Below are positions 38,590 through 47,783 of a stretch of 64,000 nt of DNA, piece by piece. Source of the DNA: Phaeovibrio sulfidiphilus (GTDB lineage Bacteria > Pseudomonadota > Alphaproteobacteria > Rhodospirillales > Rhodospirillaceae); NCBI RefSeq assembly GCF_014861485.1, contig NZ_JACZHT010000003.1:124001-188000 (forward strand), read 5' to 3'. Each line of letters begins with the position of its first letter. The stretch's first letter is position 1. The translations under genes and the position numbers were made by a program. The notes beneath the pieces were generated by a model that saw only the letters and a program-made list of their open reading frames with translations, did no database searches and had not been told where the DNA came from.

Positions 38590-38623
38590 TGCAGAGGGCT
38601 CGAAACGCGGCCCGGGTGTCGGA

Positions 38624-40273
38624 TCAGTCCGAAGAGCCGGGAACCACCGGACGGGAGGGCGCCCCCGGCACACCGCCGGAAAGGTCGGAGCCCTCGGGCT
38701 CACCCTCGCCCCCATCCGCGGGCAGCATCACAGCCGGGCCGGGCATCCCGGACGCACCCGCCCCAGGGGCGCCGTCCAGGAGAAAGGCCCGGGCCACAAT
38801 CCATCGGTCCGCCGGGGTCGTCGCGCCCCTCGGGGGCTCGGTCTCCAGGGCCAGATACCCCACCGGCTCCGCCCCCTGGGGGAAGGGAAGAGACGGGCCG
38901 AAGGTCCGGGCCAGCTCCACCTCGATGACCCGATCAAAAGAGTCCTGCCCGGGCGACACCGGGGCCAGCTCGCAGGCGTCGCGCCCCCTGTCGCCCAGGG
39001 CGAGGGCGTACCCCAGCACCGCACGCGCCGCCGGATCCCCGATGCGAACCGGAAGCGGATCCGGGCGCTGGCACAGGGCCTCAAGCCATGCGGCCACCTC
39101 CCGGGCGCTGCGGTCGTCGGGCAGAGGGGCGTGGTCTGCGGCCAGGCTCCAGAACGCGGAGCGAAAACGCCCCTCCTCCGGAAACAGGAAGCCCAGGGAA
39201 AGGGCCGCATGGGCCAGAACCAGGACCGGCAGCGCCGCACGCCACACCCGGGCGCCCGCAAGGCGGTCCGCCACCAGAAGACAGGCGCCCGCCCCGGCAC
39301 ACAGACCGGCCTGAAGGGGAACCTCAAGCCCCGCCAGGGCACAGGCGGCCAGAAGAACCGGAACCGGCAGGCAGAAGGACAGGAAAAACCGGGAGCGGGC
39401 CGTCATGCGCCGCTGATCGGCGGGCGGACTGTCCTCGGGGAGGCGCGGACGCCCGCGAGGATCAAGGGCAAGCCACAGAACCAGCGCCACAAGCAGCGGA
39501 CCGAACAGCGCCAGCTGTCCCCACAGAACACGGCCCGCCGCCGCCCAGGCCAGATGCAGGGTCTCGGGATCCAGGGCATCCGGAAGGGAAAGAGCAAGGG
39601 GCGCCGCCAGAAGCGCCGCGAGGCACAGGGCAATCCACACCCCGGGCCGGCGCCACAGCGAGCGCATCTCGGGGGCGACCGCGGTAAAGACCGCCAGGCA
39701 CGGAAACACAAGGGCCACCGCCCAGTGGGCCAGGATCCCGACACCGGCCACGATCCCGAAGGCCGCCCAGAACAGGGCCCGGTCTGTCCTCAGGGCGTGG
39801 GCCAGAAGCACAAGAGCCAGCCCCCAGAACACCGCCCCCGCCAGAGCGGGATCAAACACCAGGGCCTCCGCCCCCAGAACCGGGAGGGTGGCAAACAGAA
39901 GGGCCGCCCAGAACGCGCGGCGAGAGTCCACCAGTTCCCGGGCCAGAAGCCACACCAGACCGGCCGCCAGAAGTCCCCCGGCCAGCCCCGCCCAGGTGAA
40001 CCACAAAAGCCCCCCGGCCCCGCCCTCGCCCACAGCGGCGAACCCCAGCGGCACAAGAGGCGGGCCGTCGGACAGGCCGGACAGCAGCCCCGGGAACGAC
40101 AAAAGGCCCAGCCCGCGCTCCTGGAGCAGGGCCTCGTTCCCCGAAAGGGGGAAGGCACTGGCCCGGGCCAGAAGCCAGCGGCCAGCGCCCAGAAGCCCCA
40201 GAACAGAAAGAAAGCCCGGCCCCGAGAAAAGGAGCCGGACCATCAGGGAGTCACGTGTGGCGGAGACTGTCAC
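38624..40273 (-). CDS. GT-C type membrane glycosyltransferase-like protein
   Basis: 549-aa inner-membrane protein with about ten hydrophobic segments, followed by a soluble C-terminal part (about 385-549). The pattern (a first lumenal loop with FPLSGNEALLQERGLG, then repeated helices and a charged ARELVDSRRAFWAALLFATLP loop) resembles PMT/ArnT-like glycosyltransferases that use lipid-linked sugars. Substrate cannot be told. The start is a GTG at 40273, two bases past the lptG stop, so both are one operon. The final 60 residues are Gly/Pro-rich and may be disordered. Confidence 0.6.
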   Translation of the reverse strand: MTVSATRDSLMVRLLFSGPGFLSVLGLLGAGRWLLARASAFPLSGNEALLQERGLGLLSFPGLLSGLSDGPPLVPLGFAAVGEGGAGGLLWFTWAGLAGGLLAAGLVWLLARELVDSRRAFWAALLFATLPVLGAEALVFDPALAGAVFWGLALVLLAHALRTDRALFWAAFGIVAGVGILAHWAVALVFPCLAVFTAVAPEMRSLWRRPGVWIALCLAALLAAPLALSLPDALDPETLHLAWAAAGRVLWGQLALFGPLLVALVLWLALDPRGRPRLPEDSPPADQRRMTARSRFFLSFCLPVPVLLAACALAGLEVPLQAGLCAGAGACLLVADRLAGARVWRAALPVLVLAHAALSLGFLFPEEGRFRSAFWSLAADHAPLPDDRSAREVAAWLEALCQRPDPLPVRIGDPAARAVLGYALALGDRGRDACELAPVSPGQDSFDRVIEVELARTFGPSLPFPQGAEPVGYLALETEPPRGATTPADRWIVARAFLLDGAPGAGASGMPGPAVMLPADGGEGEPEGSDLSGGVPGAPSRPVVPGSSD

Positions 40274-40275
40274 CC

Positions 40276-41376
40276 CTAACCGTCCTCAATGTGGAAGATA
40301 AAGAAAAGCGCGATAAACAGGGCGATGAAGGCCGGGGCCCAGACCGCCAGAGCGATCGGCAGGGTCTCGGACCGGCCCAGGGCCAGGGTGACCCGCTCCA
40401 GCACGTAGACCCCGAAGCCGACCGCGGTCGCCCCCGACAGGCGCAAAAGCCAGTTCGCGGACCGCTGGGCCGCGCCAATGGAAAACACCGCCCCGAGAAG
40501 CACCATGGCCAGCGTAAGGACCGGAGAGGCCAGAAGGGAATGGAAGTACAGACGGTGATCGTTGGCGGAAAAACCGGCCGCCTCGAAAAAGCGGATGACC
40601 GACAAAAGGCCCCAGAAGGAAATGGTCTCGGGCGAGGAAAAACTCTCCCGGATCTTGGGCAGGGTCAGGTCCGTGGGCAGGGACCGGTTTTCATAGCGTT
40701 CCGGCGCGAAGCCCGGCCGGGTCTCGATCACGTTGGACAGCAGCAGTTCATCATGGCCCAGAACGGCGGTCTGCGCGTCCGTGCGCTCGAGAAACTTGCC
40801 AGCCGGATCAAAGCGGAACACCGTCACATCGTTGAGGGACAGAACCCGGCCCTCCTGCCGCGCGCCCCGGGCGTGGGTCACAACGGTACCGTCGGGCGTC
40901 ACCTCCCGCAGCCAGAACCCGCCGCTGGACACGGCCATGGGCGCCACCCGCCCGCCCTCAAGCACGGGCTCGAGCCGCTCATAGCGCTTGTAGAGCGCCG
41001 CGGTCACGGGATTGAACACGGTCACGTTCAGCACACTGAGCACGGCCACGGTCCCGATCACGGGAGCCAGGAACCGCCAGGCGGACAGGCCAATGCCCCG
41101 AAAGACGACCAGCTCACTGGAGCGGGAAAACCGCCAGAAACACAGAAGTCCCGCCGCCATGAACACAAAGGACAGGGTGGACTGCAACAGCGTGGGCAGG
41201 TGGAACAGGGCCATGGCAAGGATGGTCTCCATCCTCACCTCGCGGGAGCCCGCGCGCCGGATCAGCTCGATGCTGTCGAAGAGGAACAAAAGCCCCCCGA
41301 CCACCAGGAGAACCCAGGCCAGGGCTCCGAGGTAGTTGCGCGCAATGTAGACCGTTAGGGTTGGAAACGTCCGCAT
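40276..41376 (-). CDS. lptG: LPS export permease LptG
   Basis: 366-aa inner-membrane permease of the Lpt machine that extracts lipopolysaccharide for transport to the outer membrane. N-terminal MRTFPTLTVYIARNYLGAL and GLLFLFDSIELIRRA, a periplasmic jellyroll region (about 140-260), and three C-terminal helices ending ALFFIFHIEDG. ATG 41376 is chosen by family alignment; the frame continues to 41418. The usual adjacent partner lptF is not found upstream or downstream in the window. Confidence 0.88.
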   Translation of the reverse strand: MRTFPTLTVYIARNYLGALAWVLLVVGGLLFLFDSIELIRRAGSREVRMETILAMALFHLPTLLQSTLSFVFMAAGLLCFWRFSRSSELVVFRGIGLSAWRFLAPVIGTVAVLSVLNVTVFNPVTAALYKRYERLEPVLEGGRVAPMAVSSGGFWLREVTPDGTVVTHARGARQEGRVLSLNDVTVFRFDPAGKFLERTDAQTAVLGHDELLLSNVIETRPGFAPERYENRSLPTDLTLPKIRESFSSPETISFWGLLSVIRFFEAAGFSANDHRLYFHSLLASPVLTLAMVLLGAVFSIGAAQRSANWLLRLSGATAVGFGVYVLERVTLALGRSETLPIALAVWAPAFIALFIALFFIFHIEDG

Positions 41377-41827
41377 GCTGACCTGTCCCGAGGGGTATCC
41401 GGTGCGATCTCCGGCCACACAGCCGACACCGGAGCCGGGCCGAAAACGGCCGGCGGAGGCCGGACGGCCCTGAGCACCCTCCGGGCCGTGTCGTCCGGTT
41501 GGCGGACCGGATCCCGGTCACGCGTGCCGCCGCGCACGGTTCCGCAGGCGCATGGGCGGTTGTACCCGAGTCAGGCCCTCCAGGCAAGCGCGGAACACCC
41601 CGCCGCGCCGACGCGCCGGGGGCCTTTCGTGACACGGACCCGGCAAACACGGAGCGGGCGCACGAAATGCACAGTAGCCCGTTCCATTAAACTGTTTTGG
41701 TGATAATATTATCCCGCGCCCGGTGAAAGTCCCCCCTGTTTTCCCGGTACACCGTCCTGATTGAACACCACATCACTGTTGTCCTGCCGCCGCCCGGCAC
41801 CGGAAAAGCAAAAAAGAGAGACACCCG
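41377..41827. other. 451-bp divergent intergenic region between lptG and the PAS gene
   Basis: No gene supported. The lptG-proximal part is GC-rich; an AT-rich block at about 41680-41770 contains the palindrome described separately. Confidence 0.5.
41702..41713. promoter_or_regulatory. Perfect 12-bp palindrome upstream of the PAS gene
   Basis: GATAATATTATC, a perfect palindrome in an AT-rich island, 115 bases upstream of the PAS gene start. It could be an operator or overlap a -10 element, though no good -35 is at the right distance. Confidence 0.4.
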
Positions 41828-42577
41828 ATGTCGGATATGACTCCTGCCCAATTTCCCCCGATCCTGGAACGACTCGCAACGCCGGTGTGGATCTTCTCCC
41901 ACGACCAGGGGCGGGTGCTGTGGGCCAACCCCTCGGCTCTCGCGTTCTGGAAGGCAGAGTCGGTCAGCGGGCTGCGGCGCCGGAACATGACGCCGGTCTC
42001 CCCCGCGATCCAGCGGCGCTTCCAGCACTACATGAAGCTGTTCCAGTCGGGTGAGGACATCTGGGAGCGCTGGACCTTCTACCCCCGCGACGAGCCCACC
42101 ACGGTGTTCTGCCGCTGCTCGGGCATCGGGTGGGAGGGCGAGAACGCCATCCTGTTCGAGGCCTACCCGGAAAACGTCCGGGATTCCGAGGAGGGCGAAC
42201 GCCACACCCGCTCCCTCGGGATGCTCCAGGACATGCCGGTGGTGTGCACCCTCCTGCTGGTGGACGGCACCGCCGTTTTCCAGAACATGGCCGCGGACAC
42301 CACCTTCGGATCCCTGGACGAAGTCCCCTTCTTCGAGCGCTTCACCGAGCGCCGGGAAATCGAGACCCTGATCGACGCTGCCTGGAGCCACGGCGAGACC
42401 GCCATCCGGCTGCTGGCCCTCAACACCATTGACGACATCGCCTGGTACCAGATCGGAGCCCTGCGAACCCGGGACCGGTCCACCGGAGCGCCCGCCGTCC
42501 TGGTCTACGGGTTCGACGTGACCCGCCAGGAGCTTGAGAAGGACTTGACCCAGTGCGCCGAGTTCGCGGCTCTCTAG
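41828..42577 (+). CDS. PAS domain protein
   Basis: 249-aa cytoplasmic protein with two PAS-like folds: residues about 8-110 (LATPVWIFSHDQGRVLWANPSALAFWKAESV) and about 130-235 (MLQDMPVVCTLLLVDGTAVFQNMAAD). No output domain follows, so it is a sensor-only protein that must act through a partner. No haem or flavin ligand can be assigned by eye. It stands alone, convergent with lysA. Confidence 0.8.
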   Translation: MSDMTPAQFPPILERLATPVWIFSHDQGRVLWANPSALAFWKAESVSGLRRRNMTPVSPAIQRRFQHYMKLFQSGEDIWERWTFYPRDEPTTVFCRCSGIGWEGENAILFEAYPENVRDSEEGERHTRSLGMLQDMPVVCTLLLVDGTAVFQNMAADTTFGSLDEVPFFERFTERREIETLIDAAWSHGETAIRLLALNTIDDIAWYQIGALRTRDRSTGAPAVLVYGFDVTRQELEKDLTQCAEFAAL

Positions 42578-42639
42578 AACCCGCCCGAGCCCGCGCCGCT
42601 GACGGCAACGCACCTGCCCGCCGCGCGGACCCGCGCAAG

Positions 42640-42662
42640 AAAAACGCCCCCGTGCGGGGGGC
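42640..42662 (-). terminator. Terminator of lysA
   Basis: Hairpin GCCCCC (42646-42651) / GGGGGGC (42656-42662), loop GTGC. Read on the minus strand it is followed by C, G and a run of five T (42644-42640). It lies between the convergent lysA and PAS genes. Confidence 0.75.
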
Positions 42663-42710
42663 ACAGGGGCGCGTGATTACGGTCATCGGCGGGCCACCGG
42701 GCCGCCCCCG

Positions 42711-43982
42711 CTAGAGCCAGTCGGGAACGCTCTCGAGAGCGGTCATCTCCTCCAGGGTGGGACGGCGGCGGACAACCGCCATACGGTCCCCGCTCACCAG
42801 AACCTCGGGGACCAGCGGGCGGCCGTTGTAGGTCGAGGACATGACCGCGCCATAGGCCCCCGCCGTGGCAAAGGCCACCAGATCCCCCTCCTCGAGCGGA
42901 GGCAGGCGCCGCTGCCGGGCGAACGTGTCCCCGGTCTCGCACACGGGTCCGACCACGTCGAACGGAAGCAGGGGCGCCCCCGCATCGGCCTGGTGGACCG
43001 GAATGATCTCGTGATAGGCATCATAGAGCGTGGGGCGGATCAGGTCGTTCTGCCCCGCGTCCAGAACCAGAAAGGTGCGGGTCTCGCCCTTCTTGATGTA
43101 GACGACGCGCGAGACCAGCATGCCCGCGTTGCCGGCGATCAGGCGCCCGGGCTCGCAGATGACCTGGAGCCCCATGCCCCGGAAGTGCTCCAGCGCAAGG
43201 GCGCCGTAGTCCCTCGGCTCCGGCCCCACCTGGTCGTTGATGTTGCGGCGGTAGGGGATCCCCATGCCTCCGCCCAGATCCACCCGCTCCACCTTCAGCC
43301 CCGAGGCCCGCAAGGTGGCCACCAGATCGCGCACCCGCTCGAATGCGCGGCGGAACGGCACCAGGTCGAGAATCTGGGATCCGATGTGGACCCCGATCCC
43401 CTTCACATCAATGCCCGGCATGCCCGAGGCCAGCTGGTACAGGGGAACGATGCGCTCCCAGTCGATCCCGAACTTGTTTTCCTTGCGGCCCGTGGCGATC
43501 TTCTCGTGCGTGTCCACCCCCACGTCCGGATTGACGCGGAAGGCAATGGCGGCCCGCTTGCCCAGACCCCGCGCCACCTCGGCCAGGGTATAGAGCTCGT
43601 TTTCCGACTCCACGTTGATCTGGTGGATGCCCGCCCGGACAGCGGCCTCCAGCTCGGCGCGGGTCTTGCCCACGCCGGAAAAGACGATGCGGTTCGCCGG
43701 GAACCCGGCCGCGAGCGCCATGTGCATCTCGCCCGCGGACACCACGTCCACCCCCGCGCCCGCTGCAGCCAGAACCGACAGCACCGCCTTGTTGGAGTTG
43801 GCCTTCATGGCAAAGCAGACCAGGGAGTCCGTCCCCGAGAGGGCGTCGCGCATGACCTCGTAGTGCCTCAGCAGCGTGGCCCGCGAGTAGACATAGAACG
43901 GGGTGCCCACCTCGGCGGCGATGGCCTCGACGGAGACGTCCTCCACGTGGAGCACGCCGTTGTGATAGCAGAAATGGTCCAT
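42711..43982 (-). CDS. lysA: Diaminopimelate decarboxylase
   Basis: PLP enzyme converting meso-diaminopimelate to lysine; 423 aa. The PLP lysine is K60 in VCFAMKANSNKAVL. HIGSQI, GGGMGIPY, CEPGRLIAGNAG and the CETGDTFA active-site cysteine motif are present. ATG 43982 (MDHFCYHNGVLHVEDV) fits family starts; the open frame to 44096 is atypical. An AGAGG site lies about 11 bases upstream. Confidence 0.96.
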   Translation of the reverse strand: MDHFCYHNGVLHVEDVSVEAIAAEVGTPFYVYSRATLLRHYEVMRDALSGTDSLVCFAMKANSNKAVLSVLAAAGAGVDVVSAGEMHMALAAGFPANRIVFSGVGKTRAELEAAVRAGIHQINVESENELYTLAEVARGLGKRAAIAFRVNPDVGVDTHEKIATGRKENKFGIDWERIVPLYQLASGMPGIDVKGIGVHIGSQILDLVPFRRAFERVRDLVATLRASGLKVERVDLGGGMGIPYRRNINDQVGPEPRDYGALALEHFRGMGLQVICEPGRLIAGNAGMLVSRVVYIKKGETRTFLVLDAGQNDLIRPTLYDAYHEIIPVHQADAGAPLLPFDVVGPVCETGDTFARQRRLPPLEEGDLVAFATAGAYGAVMSSTYNGRPLVPEVLVSGDRMAVVRRRPTLEEMTALESVPDWL

Positions 43983-44061
43983 GGGAACCGAACCTCTGAA
44001 AGGCGGCGGGGGCTCCCGGACACGGAAGCCCCGCACGCGTGTGATACCGGAGAGCGGCCGG

Positions 44062-45060
44062 TCAGACCCGCAGGAAGCCCACGATGTCGTAGACATCGCG
44101 GATCACGGATTCGGCAATGGCATTGGCCCGCTCGGCCCCGTCGCGCAACACGGCGTCGATACGGTCCGTGTCCTCGAGGTAGACTTTCATGCGGGTGTTG
44201 ATGGGTTCCAGAACCGAAACCGCCAGATCCGTGAGTTCGCCCTTGAATTCCGAGAAGGCCCGGCCCCCGACCTGGTCCAGGACACCGGCTTTCGTCATGT
44301 CGGCAAGCGCTGCGTAAATGCCCACAAGGTTCGAGGCCTCGGGACGGCCCTCCAGCTCCTCCACCGTGGCGGGAAGGGGCTCGGGGTCGGTCTTCGCCTT
44401 GCGGAACTTCTGGGCAATGGTATCCGCATCGTCGGTCAGATTGATACGGGAAAAATCAGAGGCGTCGGATTTGCTCATTTTCTTCGAGCCGTCGCGCAGG
44501 CTCATGACCCGGGTGGCCTCGCCCAGGATCAGGGGCTCGGTGATGGGGAAGTACTCCACGCCGAAGTCATTGTTGAACTTCTGGGCCACGTCCCGGGTCA
44601 GCTCCAGGTGCTGCTTCTGGTCCTCGCCCACGGGAACGTGGGTGGCCTGGTACAGGAGAATGTCCGCCGCCATCAGCGCCGGATAGGCAAAAAGCCCCAG
44701 GGACACACGCTCCCGGTCCTTTCCGGCCTTTTCCTTGAACTGGGTCATGCGGCTCATCCAGCCCATGCGGGCGACGCACTCGAAGATCCAGGCCAGCTGG
44801 GAGTGCCCCGGAACCATGGACTGGTTGAACAGGATGTGCTTCTCCACATCCAGACCGGCGGCCATGAGCGCGGCGGCCATCTCGCGGGTGTGGCGAAGGA
44901 GATCCTTCGGATCCTGCCAGACCGTGATGGCGTGCTGGTCCACGACGCAGAACACGCACTCGAACTCGTCCTGGAGCGCGACCCAGTTCCGGATCGCCCC
45001 CAGATAGTTGCCAAGGTGCAGGTTTCCGGTGGGCTGGATGCCCGAGAAGATTCTGTTCAT
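44062..45060 (-). CDS. trpS: Tryptophanyl-tRNA synthetase
   Basis: Class I synthetase charging tRNA-Trp; 332 aa from the chosen start. HIGH variant HLGN in [18 protein letters not shown], and KMSKS in [16 protein letters not shown]. The start is uncertain: ATG at 45060 (MNRIFSGIQ) matches most family members, while in-frame ATGs at 45078 and 45111 would add 6 or 17 residues; none has a strong ribosome-binding site. Confidence 0.94.
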   Translation of the reverse strand: MNRIFSGIQPTGNLHLGNYLGAIRNWVALQDEFECVFCVVDQHAITVWQDPKDLLRHTREMAAALMAAGLDVEKHILFNQSMVPGHSQLAWIFECVARMGWMSRMTQFKEKAGKDRERVSLGLFAYPALMAADILLYQATHVPVGEDQKQHLELTRDVAQKFNNDFGVEYFPITEPLILGEATRVMSLRDGSKKMSKSDASDFSRINLTDDADTIAQKFRKAKTDPEPLPATVEELEGRPEASNLVGIYAALADMTKAGVLDQVGGRAFSEFKGELTDLAVSVLEPINTRMKVYLEDTDRIDAVLRDGAERANAIAESVIRDVYDIVGFLRV

Positions 45061-45164
45061 CGCATCGGGGTCTTTCATGACAGGAGACTTAAAAGGCGCG
45101 TAAAAAACCATCCTGCGGGTTAGACTATTTTCCCCGCCGCGGTCAAGACAAGAGAAGAGCCCCC

Positions 45165-46010
45165 ATGGTCAGCGCAGCCCTGCCCCGCCCCACAGAACGC
45201 CTCATTTTCCGCCACGTCACCGACGCGGACCGGGACACCTTGCGCCGGCTGAACGCGGATCCCCGGGTCATGCGCCACTTTCCCTCGGTCATGGGAGACC
45301 TGGACAGCGACAATTTTCTCCAGCGGATTTTCGATCACCGCAACCGGTTCGGCTTCACCCTCTGGGCGCTGGAGGACCGGGAAAGCGGCGCATTTGTCGG
45401 TCTGTGCGGGCTGCTGAACTTCCAGATTGATGCCCCGTTTGCCCCCGCCGTCGAGCTGGGCTACCGCCTGAGCCCGGAATTCTGGGGCCGGGGTTTGGCG
45501 TCGGAGGCGGCCCGGGAGGCCCTGCGCCACGGCTTCGAGGATCTGGGGCTGGGGGAGATCGTCTCGTTCACGGCGGAGGTCAACGAACCCTCCTGGCGGG
45601 TTATGGAGCGCATCGGCATGCGCCGGGACGACGCGGGCGCCTTCGACCACCCGGAGATCGCGGCCGGACACCGCCTGCGCCGCCACGTGCTCTACCGGAT
45701 GGACCGGGAGATGTTCCGCACCCTGCCGCCGCCGGCGCCGGGGACCGCGCACCCGGTGGTCGGCTCCCTGCCCCCGGGCGGGGTACGGACAAACGGGGTG
45801 CAATTGATCGGAGTGCAGTCCGCCGGGGAGCCTCCGGAACCGGACGCCGTCCGTCCGGCCACACCCCTGTCCGACCCCCCGGAACCGGGCGGAGGCACGG
45901 ACGCCCGCCCCGTGGAACCGGAGCGCACCCCGGATGCGAGCCCGTACGATTCCGTGAAACCGGACCCGGTGACCCGCCTGGTGCGCTGGCTCCTCACCCC
46001 GGGACGCTGA
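45165..46010 (+). CDS. GNAT family N-acetyltransferase with disordered tail
   Basis: 281-aa protein. Residues about 1-185 are a RimJ/RimL-type GNAT domain: [40 protein letters not shown], the acetyl-CoA loop [25 protein letters not shown], and [15 protein letters not shown]. The C-terminal 95 residues are Pro/Gly/Thr-rich and look disordered, an unusual addition for this family. Substrate unknown. Confidence 0.85.
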   Translation: MVSAALPRPTERLIFRHVTDADRDTLRRLNADPRVMRHFPSVMGDLDSDNFLQRIFDHRNRFGFTLWALEDRESGAFVGLCGLLNFQIDAPFAPAVELGYRLSPEFWGRGLASEAAREALRHGFEDLGLGEIVSFTAEVNEPSWRVMERIGMRRDDAGAFDHPEIAAGHRLRRHVLYRMDREMFRTLPPPAPGTAHPVVGSLPPGGVRTNGVQLIGVQSAGEPPEPDAVRPATPLSDPPEPGGGTDARPVEPERTPDASPYDSVKPDPVTRLVRWLLTPGR

Positions 46011-46161
46011 CAGGCCGCACGGCGCCGGAGAGCGGGCGCGGCCCAAACCCGACGGGCGCCCCCGGACAGGCAGCCGGAGGACCGCCGCACGTGGCCGACG
46101 GGGGGTTCCGGGAACAGCCCATCCGCAGAGGACGGATACCGGGCAACCGATACCGGCAGCA

Positions 46162-46189
46162 GGATATTGGGGGCCGGATATTGGGGGCC
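46162..46189. repeat. 14-bp unit in two tandem copies
   Basis: GGATATTGGGGGCC at 46162-46175 and 46176-46189. Confidence 0.88.
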
Positions 46190-46202
46190 GGATCCGCAGA
46201 CC

Positions 46203-46231
46203 AAAAAGCCCCACACCGGGGGTGCAGGGCT
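46203..46231 (-). terminator. Possible terminator of rnd
   Basis: Imperfect hairpin AGCCC...GGGCT (46207-46231) around CACC/GGTG, followed on the minus strand by five T (46207-46203). It lies about 200 bases past the rnd stop. Confidence 0.4.
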
Positions 46232-46259
46232 CGAAAGGCGCCGGGAACCGGCAACAGGA

Positions 46260-46322
46260 GAACGTGGAACAGGGAACCGCCGGCGAACGCGGAACAGGGA
46301 ACCGCCGGCGAACGCGGAACAG
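46260..46322. repeat. 25-bp unit in two and a half tandem copies
   Basis: Copies at 46260-46284 and 46285-46309 differ at one base; a third, partial copy runs 46310-46322. Each contains GGAACAGGGAACCGCCGGC. Confidence 0.85.
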
Positions 46323-46432
46323 AAACGACAGGACAGGACCGAGGCCGGCCAAGACAGGACAGGACCAGACCAGGACAGGTGCAAGGCCGGGCCAGGACCG
46401 GTGCAAGACCGGACCGGAGCCCGTGGGGCCCC

Positions 46433-47590
46433 TCAGTCCTCGACCGGCAAGGTGCGCAGCGAGCGTCCGTCCGGCGCCAGCGCAAGAGCCAGCTTGCCGT
46501 GCTTCAGCTTCAAAGCATCCTCGCCGAACACGGTGCGGCGCCAGCCGTCCAGGGCGGGCACATCCGCGTTGTCGTCGGCCGCGATACGCTCCAGGTCGTG
46601 GGAGGTGGCCACCAGCTTCTGGGCCACACCCGTCTCGTCACAGCGCATTTTCAGCAGAACCCGCAGAAGGTCGATCACCGCGCCCAGACCGTGGGGCAGC
46701 TCCTCACGCTCGGGCAGCAGCGGCAGATCCCGGTCCGTCAGCTTCTGGGCCCGGCGGACCGCCGCCAGAATGCCCTCGCCCATGGCGCCCTCGGCCAGAC
46801 CGCGCGACACGCTGCGCAGCTCCGACAGGGCCTCGACCGTGGTCGGCGCGCTGGCCGCAATTTCCAGAAGACCCTCATCCCGCAGAAGACGGTTGCGGGG
46901 AATGTCCCGCTCCTGGGCCGTGCGCTCGCGCCAGGCGGCAAGCTCCCGCAAAAGCCCCAGGAACCGGGGCGAGCGGGACCGGGCCTTCAGGCGCTTCCAG
47001 GCCTCCTCGGGGACGACCCGGTAATGGGCCGGATCCAGAAGGTAGGCCATTTCCTGGTCCAGCCAGCACTCCCGGCCGGACTGGCCCAGAGTGTCGCGCA
47101 AGGACAGGTAGACCGTGCGCAGGTGGGTCACGTCCCCAAGGGCATAGGCCAGCTGTTTCTGGGACAGGGGACGGCGCGCCCAGTCGGTGAACCGCAGGGT
47201 CTTGTCGATCCGGCGGTTCGCGATGGAACTGACCAGGGTTTCGTAGCCCACGCTGTCGCCGAAGCCGCACACCATGGCGGCCACCTGGGTGTCGAACACC
47301 GGGGTGGGCATCTGGCCCGACTCGTGGAGGAAAATTTCCAGGTCCTGCCGCGCGGCGTGAAAAACCTTCAGAACCTTCTCGTTGGCCATCAGCTCGAACA
47401 CCGGGGAGAGGTCAATGCCCTCCGCCAGCGGGTCGATGCATCGGGCCTCCGACTCGCCTCCGAGCTGGATCAGGCAGAGCTTCGGCCAGTAGGTTTTCTC
47501 GCGCATGAATTCTGTGTCAACGGTCACGAACGTTTCCGCCGCAAGCCGGTCACAGAAGGCTTTGAGATCTTGTGTCGTTGATATGAGCAT
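46433..47590 (-). CDS. rnd: Ribonuclease D
   Basis: 3'-5' exoribonuclease that trims tRNA precursors; 385 aa. DEDD exonuclease domain: VTVDTEFMREKTYWPKLCLIQLGG (Asp and Glu), FHAARQDLEIF, FDTQVAAM, and QLAYALGDVTHL in the last motif. HRDC-type helical domains follow (RDIPRNRLLRDEGLLEIA). ATG 47590 matches the family; the upstream frame to 47785 is atypical. Divergent from aspS. Confidence 0.92.
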   Translation of the reverse strand: MLISTTQDLKAFCDRLAAETFVTVDTEFMREKTYWPKLCLIQLGGESEARCIDPLAEGIDLSPVFELMANEKVLKVFHAARQDLEIFLHESGQMPTPVFDTQVAAMVCGFGDSVGYETLVSSIANRRIDKTLRFTDWARRPLSQKQLAYALGDVTHLRTVYLSLRDTLGQSGRECWLDQEMAYLLDPAHYRVVPEEAWKRLKARSRSPRFLGLLRELAAWRERTAQERDIPRNRLLRDEGLLEIAASAPTTVEALSELRSVSRGLAEGAMGEGILAAVRRAQKLTDRDLPLLPEREELPHGLGAVIDLLRVLLKMRCDETGVAQKLVATSHDLERIAADDNADVPALDGWRRTVFGEDALKLKHGKLALALAPDGRSLRTLPVED

Positions 47591-47678
47591 GGTGCGTAAC
47601 GTAACGGTTTGATCACGGCGGAGCAAGGGGCCCGCGCCGAAAAAAAACGGAATCCCGGGGCGTGTGTTCAGAGGGCTT

Positions 47679-47705
47679 TTGCTTGTGCTGCACATTGCGT
47701 ATATA
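47679..47705 (+). promoter_or_regulatory. Possible aspS promoter
   Basis: TATATA (47700-47705) preceded by TTGCTT (47679-47684), spacer 15 bases, about 80 bases upstream of aspS in the rnd-aspS divergent region. The short spacer makes it tentative. Confidence 0.3.
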
Positions 47706-47783
47706 CAGGGCTCCCCTATTTTCGTCGCGGCGCATTCCGGCGCCGGCGCCGCTCCAACCGAATGACCAAGAGGATTCCAGCCC

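Larger units (their letters stand above)
46011..46432. other. 422-bp spacer rich in short tandem repeats
   Basis: No gene supported. It contains two 14-base copies (46162-46189), a 25-base unit in two full copies plus a part (46260-46322), and irregular GGACAGGACC-type repeats at 46330-46420. Confidence 0.6.
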
